NCBI GenBank assembly: GCA_934591725.1
Contig: CAKTPR010000037.1
Coordinates: 1-19,520, forward strand
Origin: an uncultured Oscillospiraceae bacterium
GTDB lineage: Bacteria; Bacillota; Clostridia; Oscillospirales; Oscillospiraceae
Length of the DNA: 19,520 nucleotides
Reading direction: 5' to 3'
Made by a program: the position numbers and the translations under genes. This document shows positions 1 through 6,952 of the stretch, in pieces. The notes beneath the pieces are model-generated. The model did no database searches, was not told the DNA's origin, and was given only the letters and a program-made list of their open reading frames with translations. Position 1 is the first letter of the stretch. Every line of letters begins with the position of its first letter.

Positions 1-1500
1 TTTTGCAGTCCACACCGCGTTGAGCGGCAGGACGCCGTTATTCTCATAGCGGAGGATGTCCGCGGCGGTCAGGATCGTATCTGCAGGGAGAATCTCGCTG
101 CTCTCTCCGATCTGCCAGCCGATAAAATAGTAGATGACGTTCTTGCTGGTGCCGGATACCGATACGGTGATCTGCTCCTCATCCGGGCGGCGCAGCATAT
201 ACTCTTCGCCTTCGCCCAGACTGATCATGACCTCCAGCTCAGCCTTTCCGTCGATGCAGCCGTCTTGCGTGACCAGCTGGTTTCCGGGCGCTATCTGGCC
301 GAGCGTCACCTTTGTGTCATCAAGCGTCGCAGCGTTGTAGCGTATCTCGCAGGCTGTCTTGCTCGCGTCGGTGAGCATGATCTTTATCGGGCAGGTGACA
401 GAATCGAAGGTGTACTCGACCTTCCCGTCGGGCTGCTCTTCGGCAGAGTCCGGCTCAACGGCGTCCCCGGTATCGGGATTCGTTATTCTCCACTGGTGCT
501 CCTCATGACGGCTGAGAGTCACCCTGAACTCCGTCCCGCTGAGGACATAGTAAGTGCCCGTCGCGTCGGTTTCCGTCCCTGTCGTGTCGGAGACGGAGAC
601 GGTGTAGAAGGTGTTTGCGGAGAGTACGCCGGTGTCATTACGGGATGCGCTGCCGTCAAAGAACGACGCGCCGCCCGCGATGTTCCGCGGCAGATAATAC
701 AGGTAATTATCGACGCTGCGGCTGAGCGGCACGCGCCACTCGCCCTCCGTCTGATAAGGAGACGCGTTCGCCCACAGGGTGTTATAGTCCTTTTTATCGG
801 TATGCGGGAAGACGCGCAGGTCTGCACTCATAGACTCCGCGCTGAAGCCATATGCGCCGTAGACGCTTTCAAGCTCGGCGGCGGTGATATAGTACCGCTT
901 GGTGCCTGCGTCCAAGTCCACGTTGATGGTGCTTATGTGGTTCCATGCGCCGTTTACGGCGAGGAACAGCTCAACGCTTGCACTGGCGTTTTCGCTCTCC
1001 TCGACTTCCTCCTCGTCGGCATCGTCGTCGATCTGCTTGTCCGGGTCAGAGTTATCGTCGTCCGTATTCTTGCCGGGATCGGGATCATTGTTGTTATCCT
1101 TATCCGGGTCAGTGTCGCCGTTGCTGTCGTCGCCCTTGTCCGCGTCGGCGCTGCCGTTGTTGCCGTCGCCCTTATCCGCGTCGGCGTTCCCGTCGTTGTT
1201 GTCGCCCTTGTCCGCGTCGGCGTTCCCGTTGCTGCCGTCGCCCTTATCCGGATCGTCGCTGCCGTTGCTGCCGTCGCCCTTATTCGGGTCGTCGCTGCCG
1301 TTGCTGCCGTCACTCTTGTCCGGATCGGCTTCGCCGCCGTTGCTGTTGAGCAGTTCTGTATCGCCGTCCTGCTCCTGCACCTGCTCGGTCTGCTGTCCGT
1401 CGCTCTCAGTCTGTCCCATGGCATAGACCGCTGGATCAACGATGGTGAATACGCAGACCAGCGCCAGCAGAAGAGCCATTATCCGCAGCGCCTTGCTCAT
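1..1500 (-). CDS. Secreted repeat-containing surface protein, C-terminus beyond the window
   Basis: An open frame of 500 codons runs from an ATG at 1500 to the left edge with no stop, so the gene is incomplete. It starts with a signal peptide (SKALRIMALLLALVCVF, then a likely cut after AVYA near residue 27). Residues 59-130 are six 12-residue tandem repeats of the type DPDKGDGSNGSD, followed by a degenerate Asp-rich tail ending in an acidic DDDADEEEVEES stretch near residue 165. The remainder looks like beta-rich extracellular domains; the last part (YYFIGW ... PLNAVWT) resembles the Listeria-Bacteroides/InlB B repeat with its final AVWT. The ATG at 1500 is preceded by AGAGGG six bases upstream; an in-frame ATG nine codons earlier is less well placed. 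The family is not recognised further. A wall-attached or secreted adhesin-like role is inference; a sortase signal, if any, would lie outside the window. Confidence 0.8.
   Translation of the reverse strand, partial: MSKALRIMALLLALVCVFTIVDPAVYAMGQTESDGQQTEQVQEQDGDTELLNSNGGEADPDKSDGSNGSDDPNKGDGSNGSDDPDKGDGSNGNADADKGDNNDGNADADKGDGNNGSADADKGDDSNGDTDPDKDNNNDPDPGKNTDDDNSDPDKQIDDDADEEEVEESENASASVELFLAVNGAWNHISTINVDLDAGTKRYYITAAELESVYGAYGFSAESMSADLRVFPHTDKKDYNTLWANASPYQTEGEWRVPLSRSVDNYLYYLPRNIAGGASFFDGSASRNDTGVLSANTFYTVSVSDTTGTETDATGTYYVLSGTEFRVTLSRHEEHQWRITNPDTGDAVEPDSAEEQPDGKVEYTFDSVTCPIKIMLTDASKTACEIRYNAATLDDTKVTLGQIAPGNQLVTQDGCIDGKAELEVMISLGEGEEYMLRRPDEEQITVSVSGTSKNVIYYFIGWQIGESSEILPADTILTAADILRYENNGVLPLNAVWTAK
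1111..1326 (-). repeat. Six tandem 36-base repeats coding DPDKGDGSNGSD-like units
   Basis: Six consecutive 12-codon units inside the secreted protein begin DPDK, DPNK, DPDK, DADK, DADK and DADK and continue with Gly/Ser/Asn/Asp. Two or three shorter degenerate units follow down to about 1040. The spacing of Asp and Asn recalls calcium-binding aspartate-rich repeats, but no exact EF-hand, RTX or TSP3 consensus is present. Confidence 0.8.
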
Positions 1501-1501
1501 T

Positions 1502-1523
1502 TTATGCCCTCTACTTGGCATAA
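1502..1523 (-). promoter_or_regulatory. Hairpin over the ribosome site of the secreted repeat protein
   Basis: On the minus strand TTATGCC and GGCATAA form a perfect 7-bp stem around an 8-base loop directly before the start codon. The AGAGGG ribosome site lies in the loop and the 3' arm, so the hairpin could limit translation. The inverted repeat is seen; the function is inferred. Confidence 0.35.
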
Positions 1524-1643
1524 TAGCATTACCCCCCCGCTTGTCATTTTCTTTCCGTAACGTTATAAAAGGTTTTTTGTGCACCGGTATTCACGCCAAT
1601 ACGTCCATGAAATTGTGTCAAAAAGTTCTGATTTTAAAAAGTA

Positions 1644-1672
1644 GTATAATCGAAAACGTCTAGCATGTCAAT
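1644..1672 (-). promoter_or_regulatory. Sigma-A promoter of the secreted repeat protein
   Basis: On the minus strand a perfect TTGACA (1667-1672) is separated by 17 bases from TATACT (1644-1649). Transcription should start near 1637, leaving an untranslated leader of about 135 bases. Confidence 0.75.
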
Positions 1673-1708
1673 ATACATTAATTTAATATTCGTCAGCCTA
1701 AGGTATGT

Positions 1709-1742
1709 AAAGGCTCCCCTTGAAAAAACAAGGAGAGCCTTT
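1709..1742 (-). terminator. Terminator hairpin after the AraC-family gene
   Basis: Arms of 14 bases (AAAGGCTCTCCTTG on the minus strand) enclose a six-base loop immediately after the regulator's stop codon. The one imperfect position is a G.U pair in minus-strand RNA but a C/A mismatch in plus-strand RNA, so it fits minus-strand transcription. The U tract is short. Confidence 0.65.
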
Positions 1743-1744
1743 GC

Positions 1745-2542
1745 TCACAGTATCTTCGCGATGCGCCGGTACTCGCCGGGGCTTATCCCGGCGGCGCGCT
1801 TGAAATAGGAATGGAAGTACGACTCGGAGGAGAAGCCGCACTCGGCGGCGACGCGGTCTATCGGCATATCGGATTCTATCAGCAGCTGCTTTGCCCGCTC
1901 CATGCGCAGGGAGCTGAGATATTCATGCGGGCTGCATCCGACCGCTGCCTTGAACAGCCGCAACACGTGCAGCGGCGAATAGCCCGTGAGCTCGCCGAGC
2001 CGGTCGAGCGTCACCCTTTCTCCGGTGTGGTTCTGCATATATTCCATGCAGCGGTTCACCGGGCCGCTGCGCCCGCTCTCCGGACGGAAGAGCGCATAGA
2101 GCCCCAGCAGCAGCTGGAGCAGGAGCGCGTTCTGCGCCGCGCGGCTGCCGGTGCGCTCGGAGGAAAACTGCTCGATTATCTGCCGGAACAGCGGCGTCTG
2201 TATGCCGCCGCCGGGAAAATAGCCGGGGATGGCGCTGATAAGCTCGTTCTTATACCGCAGCTCCTCTGGGCCGAGCTGGAAGAATATCGTGCAGCAGCGG
2301 AAGGGCGGGCTGCTGCTGAGCCTGTCGCCGGGGAGAGAAAAGCGCACGTCCCCGGAATGTATACGCTGCGCCTGACCGTTTATATAAATAACGCCGCCGT
2401 CACAAAGGAATGTGCTCAGCTCAAAGCAGTTCACGACGCGCACGGGCGTCGCGCCCGTTATGCCGAACTGCTCGGTATCATAAAGCCGCGCCATCCTTAT
2501 GCGCGGGTGCATGTCCTGCTCAGGGAGATATACCGCTTCCAT
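1745..2542 (-). CDS. AraC-family transcriptional regulator
   Basis: A 265-residue protein with an N-terminal cupin-like sensing half (about residues 10-150) and a C-terminal double helix-turn-helix domain of the AraC/XylS type. The latter spans about residues 163-262, with the typical GYSPLHVLRLFKAAVG and VAAECGFSSESYFHSYFKR motifs. The ATG at 2542 was chosen because GGAGGG lies seven bases upstream; the open frame continues 29 codons further but without a ribosome site. The gene diverges from uxaC across a 159-base control region holding both promoters and two palindromes. It is therefore probably the local regulator of hexuronate breakdown, sensing a uronate or an intermediate through the cupin. 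The effector is inference. AraC proteins usually bind direct repeats, so the palindromes may belong to another regulator. Confidence 0.9.
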   Translation of the reverse strand: MEAVYLPEQDMHPRIRMARLYDTEQFGITGATPVRVVNCFELSTFLCDGGVIYINGQAQRIHSGDVRFSLPGDRLSSSPPFRCCTIFFQLGPEELRYKNELISAIPGYFPGGGIQTPLFRQIIEQFSSERTGSRAAQNALLLQLLLGLYALFRPESGRSGPVNRCMEYMQNHTGERVTLDRLGELTGYSPLHVLRLFKAAVGCSPHEYLSSLRMERAKQLLIESDMPIDRVAAECGFSSESYFHSYFKRAAGISPGEYRRIAKIL

Positions 2543-2592
2543 CGCTCTTCCCTCCATGTAAAGAAAACGCAGTTTTGCGCAAACAATACGCC

Positions 2593-2621
2593 TTGTTAAA
2601 GCTGCCTGTTTTTTATAAAAT
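2593..2621 (+). promoter_or_regulatory. Putative promoter of the uxaC-uxuB-uxuA operon
   Basis: TTGTTA (2593-2598), a 17-base spacer and TAAAAT (2616-2621). The -35 matches four of six positions, as expected for an activator-dependent promoter. The -10 lies inside the 24-bp palindrome. Confidence 0.5.
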
Positions 2622-2627
2622 ACAGGC
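2604..2627. promoter_or_regulatory. 24-bp palindromic operator candidate
   Basis: Outer arms GCCTGT and ACAGGC flank an AT-rich core centred on TTTTATAAAA; only two symmetric positions break perfect dyad symmetry. It covers the -10 of the uxaC promoter and part of the -10 of the divergent regulator promoter, which suggests an operator acting on both genes. The binding protein is unknown. Confidence 0.5.
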
Positions 2628-2645
2628 ATACAGGGCGATTGTCAA
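2617..2645 (-). promoter_or_regulatory. Promoter of the AraC-family regulator
   Basis: On the minus strand a perfect TTGACA (2640-2645), a 17-base spacer and TATTTT (2617-2622). It overlaps the opposing uxaC promoter, so the two are likely mutually exclusive. Confidence 0.55.
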
Positions 2646-2662
2646 GCGGCTTGATGATCGCC
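2634..2662. promoter_or_regulatory. 29-bp palindromic operator candidate
   Basis: Half-site GGCGATNNTCAAGC is mirrored exactly around a central base at 2648; twelve of fourteen positions in each arm are symmetric. It contains the -35 of the AraC-family promoter and lies just downstream of the predicted uxaC start point. That placement suits a repressor or roadblock site. No U tract follows, so it is not a terminator. Confidence 0.55.
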
Positions 2663-2701
2663 TGCCGATGTAAAATTTCTTAACAGAAAGAGGGAGAGAC
2701 T

Positions 2702-4039
2702 ATGGACGAGAAATATCTGCTGACTACCCCCATGGCGCAGCGGCTGTATTTTGAGACGGCAAAGCAGCTGCCGCTCATAGATTACCACAACCACCTTTCC
2801 GCCGCGGACATCGCCGCCGACAGGCATTTCGGCGATGTGGCGGAGATATGGCTGCTCGGCGACCCGTACAAGCACAGGGCGATGCGCATATGCGGCGTGC
2901 CTGAGGAGCTTATAAGCGGCGGCGCGGGGCACAAGGAAAAGTTCAGGGCATGGTGCGAGGTATATCCCAAGCTCATGGGCGGCCCGCTGTACGACTGGTC
3001 GCGCATGGAGCTGGAGGAAGTGTTCGGCGTGAAGCTCCGGATAAACGGTGAGAACGCCGAGGCCATATGGGAGCAGGTGAACGAGCGCCTTTCCGCGCCT
3101 GAGCTCTCCGCGCAGGGGCTGCTGCGGGGCTTCAACGTCGAGTACGCCGCGCCCTGTGCCGCGCTGACGGACGACCTCTCCCCTTTCGCCTGCAGCGAAA
3201 GCCTTGCGCCCTCGCTGCGCGGGGATGATCTGCTCTGCCCGAAGACAGAGCTGCTCGATAAGCTCGCTGCTCTTGAGGGCGTGAGCATAAAAAGCTTTGA
3301 TGAGATGATGGGCGCGATGAGCCGCCGCATGGATCGCCTTGCCGAAGCGGGCTGCCGCTTCTCCGACCACGCGCTCGACAACGGCTTCCGCTATATCCGC
3401 GACGACGGACGGCGCGAGGAGCGCTTCTCCCGCCTGGTGCGCGGCGAGCTCTCCGCCGGGGATGAGCTTGCGCTGCGTTCGGATATGCTGCGCGCCCTCG
3501 GCGACGAGTACGCGCGGCGCGGCTGGGTCATGCAGCTGCACATCGGCGCGCAGCGCTTCACGAGCACGCGCCTGCGCCGGGCTGCCGGGGCAGCGGGCGG
3601 CTTTGCCTGCATCGGCGGCGGCGTGGATGTCGAGTCCCTCGCGGCGCTGCTCGACGACCTTGAGCAGGGCGCGCACGGCCTGCCCAAGACCATTCTCTAT
3701 ACGCTCAACCCCGCCGACAACGCCGTCATGTCCGTGCTCAGCGGCTCGTTCGTAGGCGTCACCCAAGGCCCCGCATGGTGGTGGTGCGACCATCTGCAGG
3801 GAATGCGCGAGATGCTCGATGTGTTCTCATGCTTCAGCGTGCTGAGCACCTTCCCCGGCATGACGACCGATTCGCGCAGCCTGCTGTCGATGCTGCGGCA
3901 CGACTATTTCCGCCGCTGCTTCTGCGGCTGGGCGGGCGAGAGGGCCGCGCGCGGCGAGCTGCCCGGTTCCTTTGAGGAGCTCAGCGGACTTGTAAAGGCC
4001 GTGTGCTATGGCAACGCAAAAAAGCTTGCACAGCTGTAA
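2702..4039 (+). CDS. uxaC: Uronate (glucuronate/galacturonate) isomerase
   Basis: UxaC converts D-glucuronate to D-fructuronate and D-galacturonate to D-tagaturonate, the first step of hexuronate breakdown in the cytoplasm. The 445-residue protein carries the amidohydrolase-type metal motif DYHNHL (H29, H31), GCRFSDHALD, WVMQLHIGAQR, the GPAWWWCDHLQGM region, TTDSRSLLS (D390) and RHDYFRR, all in the order known for UxaC. It is slightly shorter than the E. coli enzyme (470). The usual RNNN after LHIGA is replaced by RFTST, so this part of the active-site edge diverges. AGGGAG precedes the ATG by seven bases. It is the first gene of an operon with uxuB and uxuA and is transcribed away from the AraC-family regulator. 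Confidence 0.93.
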   Translation: MDEKYLLTTPMAQRLYFETAKQLPLIDYHNHLSAADIAADRHFGDVAEIWLLGDPYKHRAMRICGVPEELISGGAGHKEKFRAWCEVYPKLMGGPLYDWSRMELEEVFGVKLRINGENAEAIWEQVNERLSAPELSAQGLLRGFNVEYAAPCAALTDDLSPFACSESLAPSLRGDDLLCPKTELLDKLAALEGVSIKSFDEMMGAMSRRMDRLAEAGCRFSDHALDNGFRYIRDDGRREERFSRLVRGELSAGDELALRSDMLRALGDEYARRGWVMQLHIGAQRFTSTRLRRAAGAAGGFACIGGGVDVESLAALLDDLEQGAHGLPKTILYTLNPADNAVMSVLSGSFVGVTQGPAWWWCDHLQGMREMLDVFSCFSVLSTFPGMTTDSRSLLSMLRHDYFRRCFCGWAGERAARGELPGSFEELSGLVKAVCYGNAKKLAQL

Positions 4040-4074
4040 ACATATATAAATAGAAAAGAAAAGGAGAAATCGAA

Positions 4075-4926
4075 ATGAAAGACGCATATTTTGAGGGCAA
4101 GGTAGCAGTCGTCACCGGCGCGGGTGGAACGCTCTGCTCCGTCATCGCAAAGGATCTGGCCGATAAGGGCGCAAAGGTCGTGCTCATCGGCCGCACCAAG
4201 GAAAAGCTCCAGAAGGTCGCCGACGCGATAACCGAGAACGGCGGAACCTGCCGCATCATGACCGGCGACGTGACCGATGAGAAGGCCATGAAGGCCATCG
4301 CCGATGAGATCATGGCCGATTGGGGCCCCTGCCGCTTCCTCATAAACGGCGCGGGCGGCAACAACAACAAGGCCATCACGACGAATTTCTATTTCGATCA
4401 GGCCGAGCTGAGCGACGATAAGCCCGAGAATATGGTCGGCTTCTTCGACCTTGACATCGACCTGTTCAGCAATGTCGTCAAGACGAACACGATCGGCACA
4501 GTCGTGCCGACGCGCGTATTCGCCCGCCAGATGGCGGCAGAGGGTCAGGGCGCGATACTGAACTTTGCCTCCATGAACAGCTACCGCCCGCTCACGAGAG
4601 TCCCGGCCTACGCCATGGCAAAGGCCGCGATAGTGAACCTCACCGAATGGCTCGCGACATATTTCGCTCCCGCCGGTATCCGCGTCAACGCAGTCGCCCC
4701 CGGCTTCTTCATCAACGACCGCAGCATAAAGATCCTCGGCAGCCCTGAGACCGGGCTTACCCAGCGCGGCAAGAACGTCATGAGCCACACCCCGATGCAG
4801 CGCTTCGGCAAGCCGCAGGATCTGCTCGGCTGCGTCGAATGGCTGCTTGACGACCGCAGCGCGGCATACGTGACCGGCATCACCGTCCCCGTCGACGGCG
4901 GCTTCCTGTCCCACGCGGGTATCTGA
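4075..4926 (+). CDS. uxuB: SDR-type D-mannonate oxidoreductase (fructuronate reductase)
   Basis: A 283-residue short-chain dehydrogenase expected to reduce D-fructuronate to D-mannonate with NAD(P)H. It shows the cofactor motif TGAGGTLCS, the variant typical of Bacillus-type UxuB rather than the generic TGxxxGxG, then NGAGGNNN and the catalytic set S166, Y179 and K183 (YAMAK). A C-terminal PVDGGF follows. An inserted segment (residues about 100-140, TTNFYFDQAELSDDKP) is characteristic of mannonate-type SDRs. AGGAG precedes the ATG by about eight bases. The gene lies 35 bases after uxaC and two bases before uxuA, giving the complete isomerase, reductase and dehydratase series. Exact substrate is inferred from this neighbourhood. 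Confidence 0.9.
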   Translation: MKDAYFEGKVAVVTGAGGTLCSVIAKDLADKGAKVVLIGRTKEKLQKVADAITENGGTCRIMTGDVTDEKAMKAIADEIMADWGPCRFLINGAGGNNNKAITTNFYFDQAELSDDKPENMVGFFDLDIDLFSNVVKTNTIGTVVPTRVFARQMAAEGQGAILNFASMNSYRPLTRVPAYAMAKAAIVNLTEWLATYFAPAGIRVNAVAPGFFINDRSIKILGSPETGLTQRGKNVMSHTPMQRFGKPQDLLGCVEWLLDDRSAAYVTGITVPVDGGFLSHAGI

Positions 4927-4928
4927 CC

Positions 4929-5855
4929 ATGCTGCTTACCGATTATTTCCGTTCGACCCCGGACGCGACCTGGGAGTTCGGCCGCCAGTGCGGCGTGAAG
5001 CACGGCACGATACGCCTGCCGGAGGACGCGGAGTTCGACCCCGCCTGCCGGGCGCACTGGATAAGCGTTTACACCCGCTTCATGGATTACGGCATACGCC
5101 CCGTGGTGGTCGAGCCGATGCCGAACTGCCTGCACGACCATATAAAGGCCGGGGACGCGATGCGCGATGAGTGCATCGACAAGGTCATAAAGATGCTCGC
5201 CGTCATGGACGAGCTGGATGTGCGCACCATATGCTTTAATTTCATGGCGCACGTCGGCTGGACGCGCACCTCAAACACGCTCCCTGAGCGCGGCGGCGCG
5301 AAGGTCACGGGCTTCAGGCTTTCCGACTATGTTCCGGGGACTGCGCACATCACCGAAGAGGAGCTGTGGGATAACTACGCCTATTTCATCAGGGCCGTCC
5401 TGCCCGAGGCCGAGAAGCACGGGATAAAGCTCGCCCTGCATCCGGACGATCCTCCCCTTGCAAAGCTCGGCGATGTGTCGCGCATCATGATATCGGCAGA
5501 CAACATGGAAAAGGCCGTGCGCGATGTCGCGGACAGCCCGAACCTCGGTCTCACCTTCTGTCAGGCGACGTACTACATGATGGGCGAGGATCTGTACGAG
5601 ATCATCCCGCGCCTTGCCGACAAGATAATGTTCGTGCATTTCAGAAACGCCGTCGGGACGAAGACGGATTTCCGCGAGACCTTCCACGATAACGGCACGC
5701 TCGACATGCCGCGGCTGCTCAGGCTCTACCGCGACTGCGGAGTCGACGTGCCCATCCGCGTCGACCATGTGCCGACTATGGCCGGCGAGACCGTGCAGAA
5801 CGCCGGTTACGACGCTCTCGGCCGTCTCTACGCGATAGGCTATCTGCGCGGATAG
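4929..5855 (+). CDS. uxuA: D-mannonate dehydratase, short form
   Basis: UxuA dehydrates D-mannonate to 2-keto-3-deoxy-D-gluconate using a divalent metal in a TIM barrel. Expected ligand motifs are present: LALHPDDPP (H171), LTFCQ (C211), FVHFRN (H237), FHDNGTLDM and VDHVPTMAGE (D279, H280). At 308 residues it is clearly shorter than usual (about 350-395). The missing length appears to be the lid region after WTRTSNTLPERGG and part of the N-terminus, while the metal site is intact. The ATG is two bases after the uxuB stop and has only a weak ribosome site, so translation is probably coupled. Function as mannonate dehydratase is well supported by motifs and context. Confidence 0.9.
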   Translation: MLLTDYFRSTPDATWEFGRQCGVKHGTIRLPEDAEFDPACRAHWISVYTRFMDYGIRPVVVEPMPNCLHDHIKAGDAMRDECIDKVIKMLAVMDELDVRTICFNFMAHVGWTRTSNTLPERGGAKVTGFRLSDYVPGTAHITEEELWDNYAYFIRAVLPEAEKHGIKLALHPDDPPLAKLGDVSRIMISADNMEKAVRDVADSPNLGLTFCQATYYMMGEDLYEIIPRLADKIMFVHFRNAVGTKTDFRETFHDNGTLDMPRLLRLYRDCGVDVPIRVDHVPTMAGETVQNAGYDALGRLYAIGYLRG

Positions 5856-5876
5856 AGGAATAAAGCACAGGCAGTC

Positions 5877-5930
5877 AAAAAGCACCTGTCCGTTAAGACG
5901 AAACAGTCTTGACGGACAGGTGCTCTTTTT
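5877..5930. terminator. Bidirectional terminator between uxuA and the IclR gene
   Basis: A long stem (AGCACCTGTCCGT against ACGGACAGGTGCT, extended by AAGAC/GTCTT) is flanked by AAAAA on the left and TCTTTTT on the right. It can end both the uxu operon and the convergent IclR-family gene. Confidence 0.9.
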
Positions 5931-5941
5931 GTTATTGGCGG

Positions 5942-6730
5942 TCACTCCGCTGCGGCCTGGAGCTGCATTGCGGGGAAGACCTGCGCATACGGCATAAGCT
6001 CCGCCGCGGCATTTATTACAAGCGCAGCGCAGGAGAGGACGGACGACTCATTCATGCTCACGGCGGGGCCGGACAGGCTCAGCGCGCCGGCGACCTCGCC
6101 CCGCGATGAGCGCACGGCGGCGGCGACGCAGCGCACGCCAACGGACTCCTCCTCGTTATCAACGGCGTAGCCCTGACCGCGGCAGACTTCAAGCTCACGC
6201 CGGAAGTCCATCGGGTCGGTGATGGTGTTCTCAGTCACCTCCGGCAGCCCCCATCTGTCGATGACAGCCTGAACCTGCGCATCCGGCATATAGCTGAGCA
6301 TGGCCTTGCCGCTGCCGGTGCAGTGCATGGGCAGCGTCTTGCCGGAGTCCGAATAGGCAATGGTGCGCTTATTATAATACATACCCTCAAGATAAAACAC
6401 GCGCCCGTCAATATGGCTCGTGAGATAGACGTTGCAGTGCGTCCTGTTCTTGAGCTCCTCCATGATGGGCATGGCATACTGCACTATCGGCAAGGAGGAA
6501 TGAACGCAGTAATTGAGCTGCATTATCTTATAGCCGAGACGGTAATTGGCGGTATTGGCGACGCGGTACAGGAAACCCCTGTCCTCAAGCGTGCGTATCT
6601 GGTTGAGGGCGGTGCTCTTCGGTATGCCGAGCTCCGCGCTTATCTGCGCAAGGCTGAGCTCCGGCCGGCTTATGCTGAAGCAGTCGAGAATGCTGAGCGC
6701 CTTCCCGACCGAGGAGACCTTTGCTTCCAT
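5942..6730 (-). CDS. IclR-family transcriptional regulator
   Basis: A 262-residue protein with an N-terminal winged helix-turn-helix (residues about 8-60; LSLAQISAELGIPKSTALNQIRTLEDRGFL). An IclR effector domain follows (about 75-250) with YLEG, GSGKAML, the segment EVCRGQGYAVDNEEESVGVRCVAA split by the usual domain turn, and ALSLSGP. The ATG at 6730 has GGAGGT six bases upstream; the frame extends nine codons further without support. It diverges from the TRAP transporter genes, with ACAATT/AATTGT boxes in both promoters, so it most likely controls dctPQM and the RraA-like gene and its own synthesis. IclR proteins commonly sense small carboxylic acids; the ligand here is unknown but probably a sugar acid or its breakdown product. 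Confidence 0.92.
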   Translation of the reverse strand: MEAKVSSVGKALSILDCFSISRPELSLAQISAELGIPKSTALNQIRTLEDRGFLYRVANTANYRLGYKIMQLNYCVHSSLPIVQYAMPIMEELKNRTHCNVYLTSHIDGRVFYLEGMYYNKRTIAYSDSGKTLPMHCTGSGKAMLSYMPDAQVQAVIDRWGLPEVTENTITDPMDFRRELEVCRGQGYAVDNEEESVGVRCVAAAVRSSRGEVAGALSLSGPAVSMNESSVLSCAALVINAAAELMPYAQVFPAMQLQAAAE

Positions 6731-6769
6731 TGAACGACCTCCAAAACAATAAAACAATTTATTATATTG

Positions 6770-6798
6770 ATGATATTACTCACGCCGCGCGGTGTCAA
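6770..6798 (-). promoter_or_regulatory. Promoter of the IclR-family gene
   Basis: On the minus strand a perfect TTGACA (6793-6798), a 17-base spacer and TATCAT (6770-6775), about 40 bases before the start codon. The -35 overlaps the first AATTGT box at 6797-6802. Confidence 0.65.
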
Positions 6799-6817
6799 TT
6801 GTTCAGCATGTACAATT
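6797..6817. promoter_or_regulatory. Inverted AATTGT/ACAATT operator candidate
   Basis: AATTGT (6797-6802) and ACAATT (6812-6817) form an inverted pair over the IclR-gene -35. The same hexamers recur as ACAATTGT at 6860-6867 within the dctP promoter spacer, and a looser copy lies at 6754-6769. These are candidate sites for the adjacent IclR protein. Confidence 0.4.
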
Positions 6818-6847
6818 CCGGCACGAAGTTTTTGGAGTTACGTACTG

Positions 6848-6876
6848 TTGACGGCGGAAACAATTGTGACTATACT
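6848..6876 (+). promoter_or_regulatory. Promoter of dctP and the TRAP operon
   Basis: TTGACG (6848-6853), a 17-base spacer containing the palindrome ACAATTGT, and TATACT (6871-6876). An operator inside the spacer fits repression by the divergent IclR protein. Confidence 0.75.
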
Positions 6877-6952
6877 GTTGATTGCAGGTAAAAAATCGAA
6901 TATTATTCAGCATCGCTGAATGCAAAAGAAATTGAAAGGGACACAGACATGA

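Noticed and set aside
1040..1326. A possible CRISPR-like array
   Set aside because: The units are adjacent imperfect repeats without unique spacers, in frame within a coding region.
265..1560. A 431-codon open frame on the plus strand rich in Val/Arg/Ala
   Set aside because: It is antisense to the secreted repeat protein and its composition simply mirrors the Asp/Gly repeats. The minus frame has a promoter, ribosome site, signal peptide and domain-like sequence.
2642..3793. A 383-codon open frame on the minus strand
   Set aside because: It is antisense to uxaC, whose family motifs are clear, and it lacks recognisable features.
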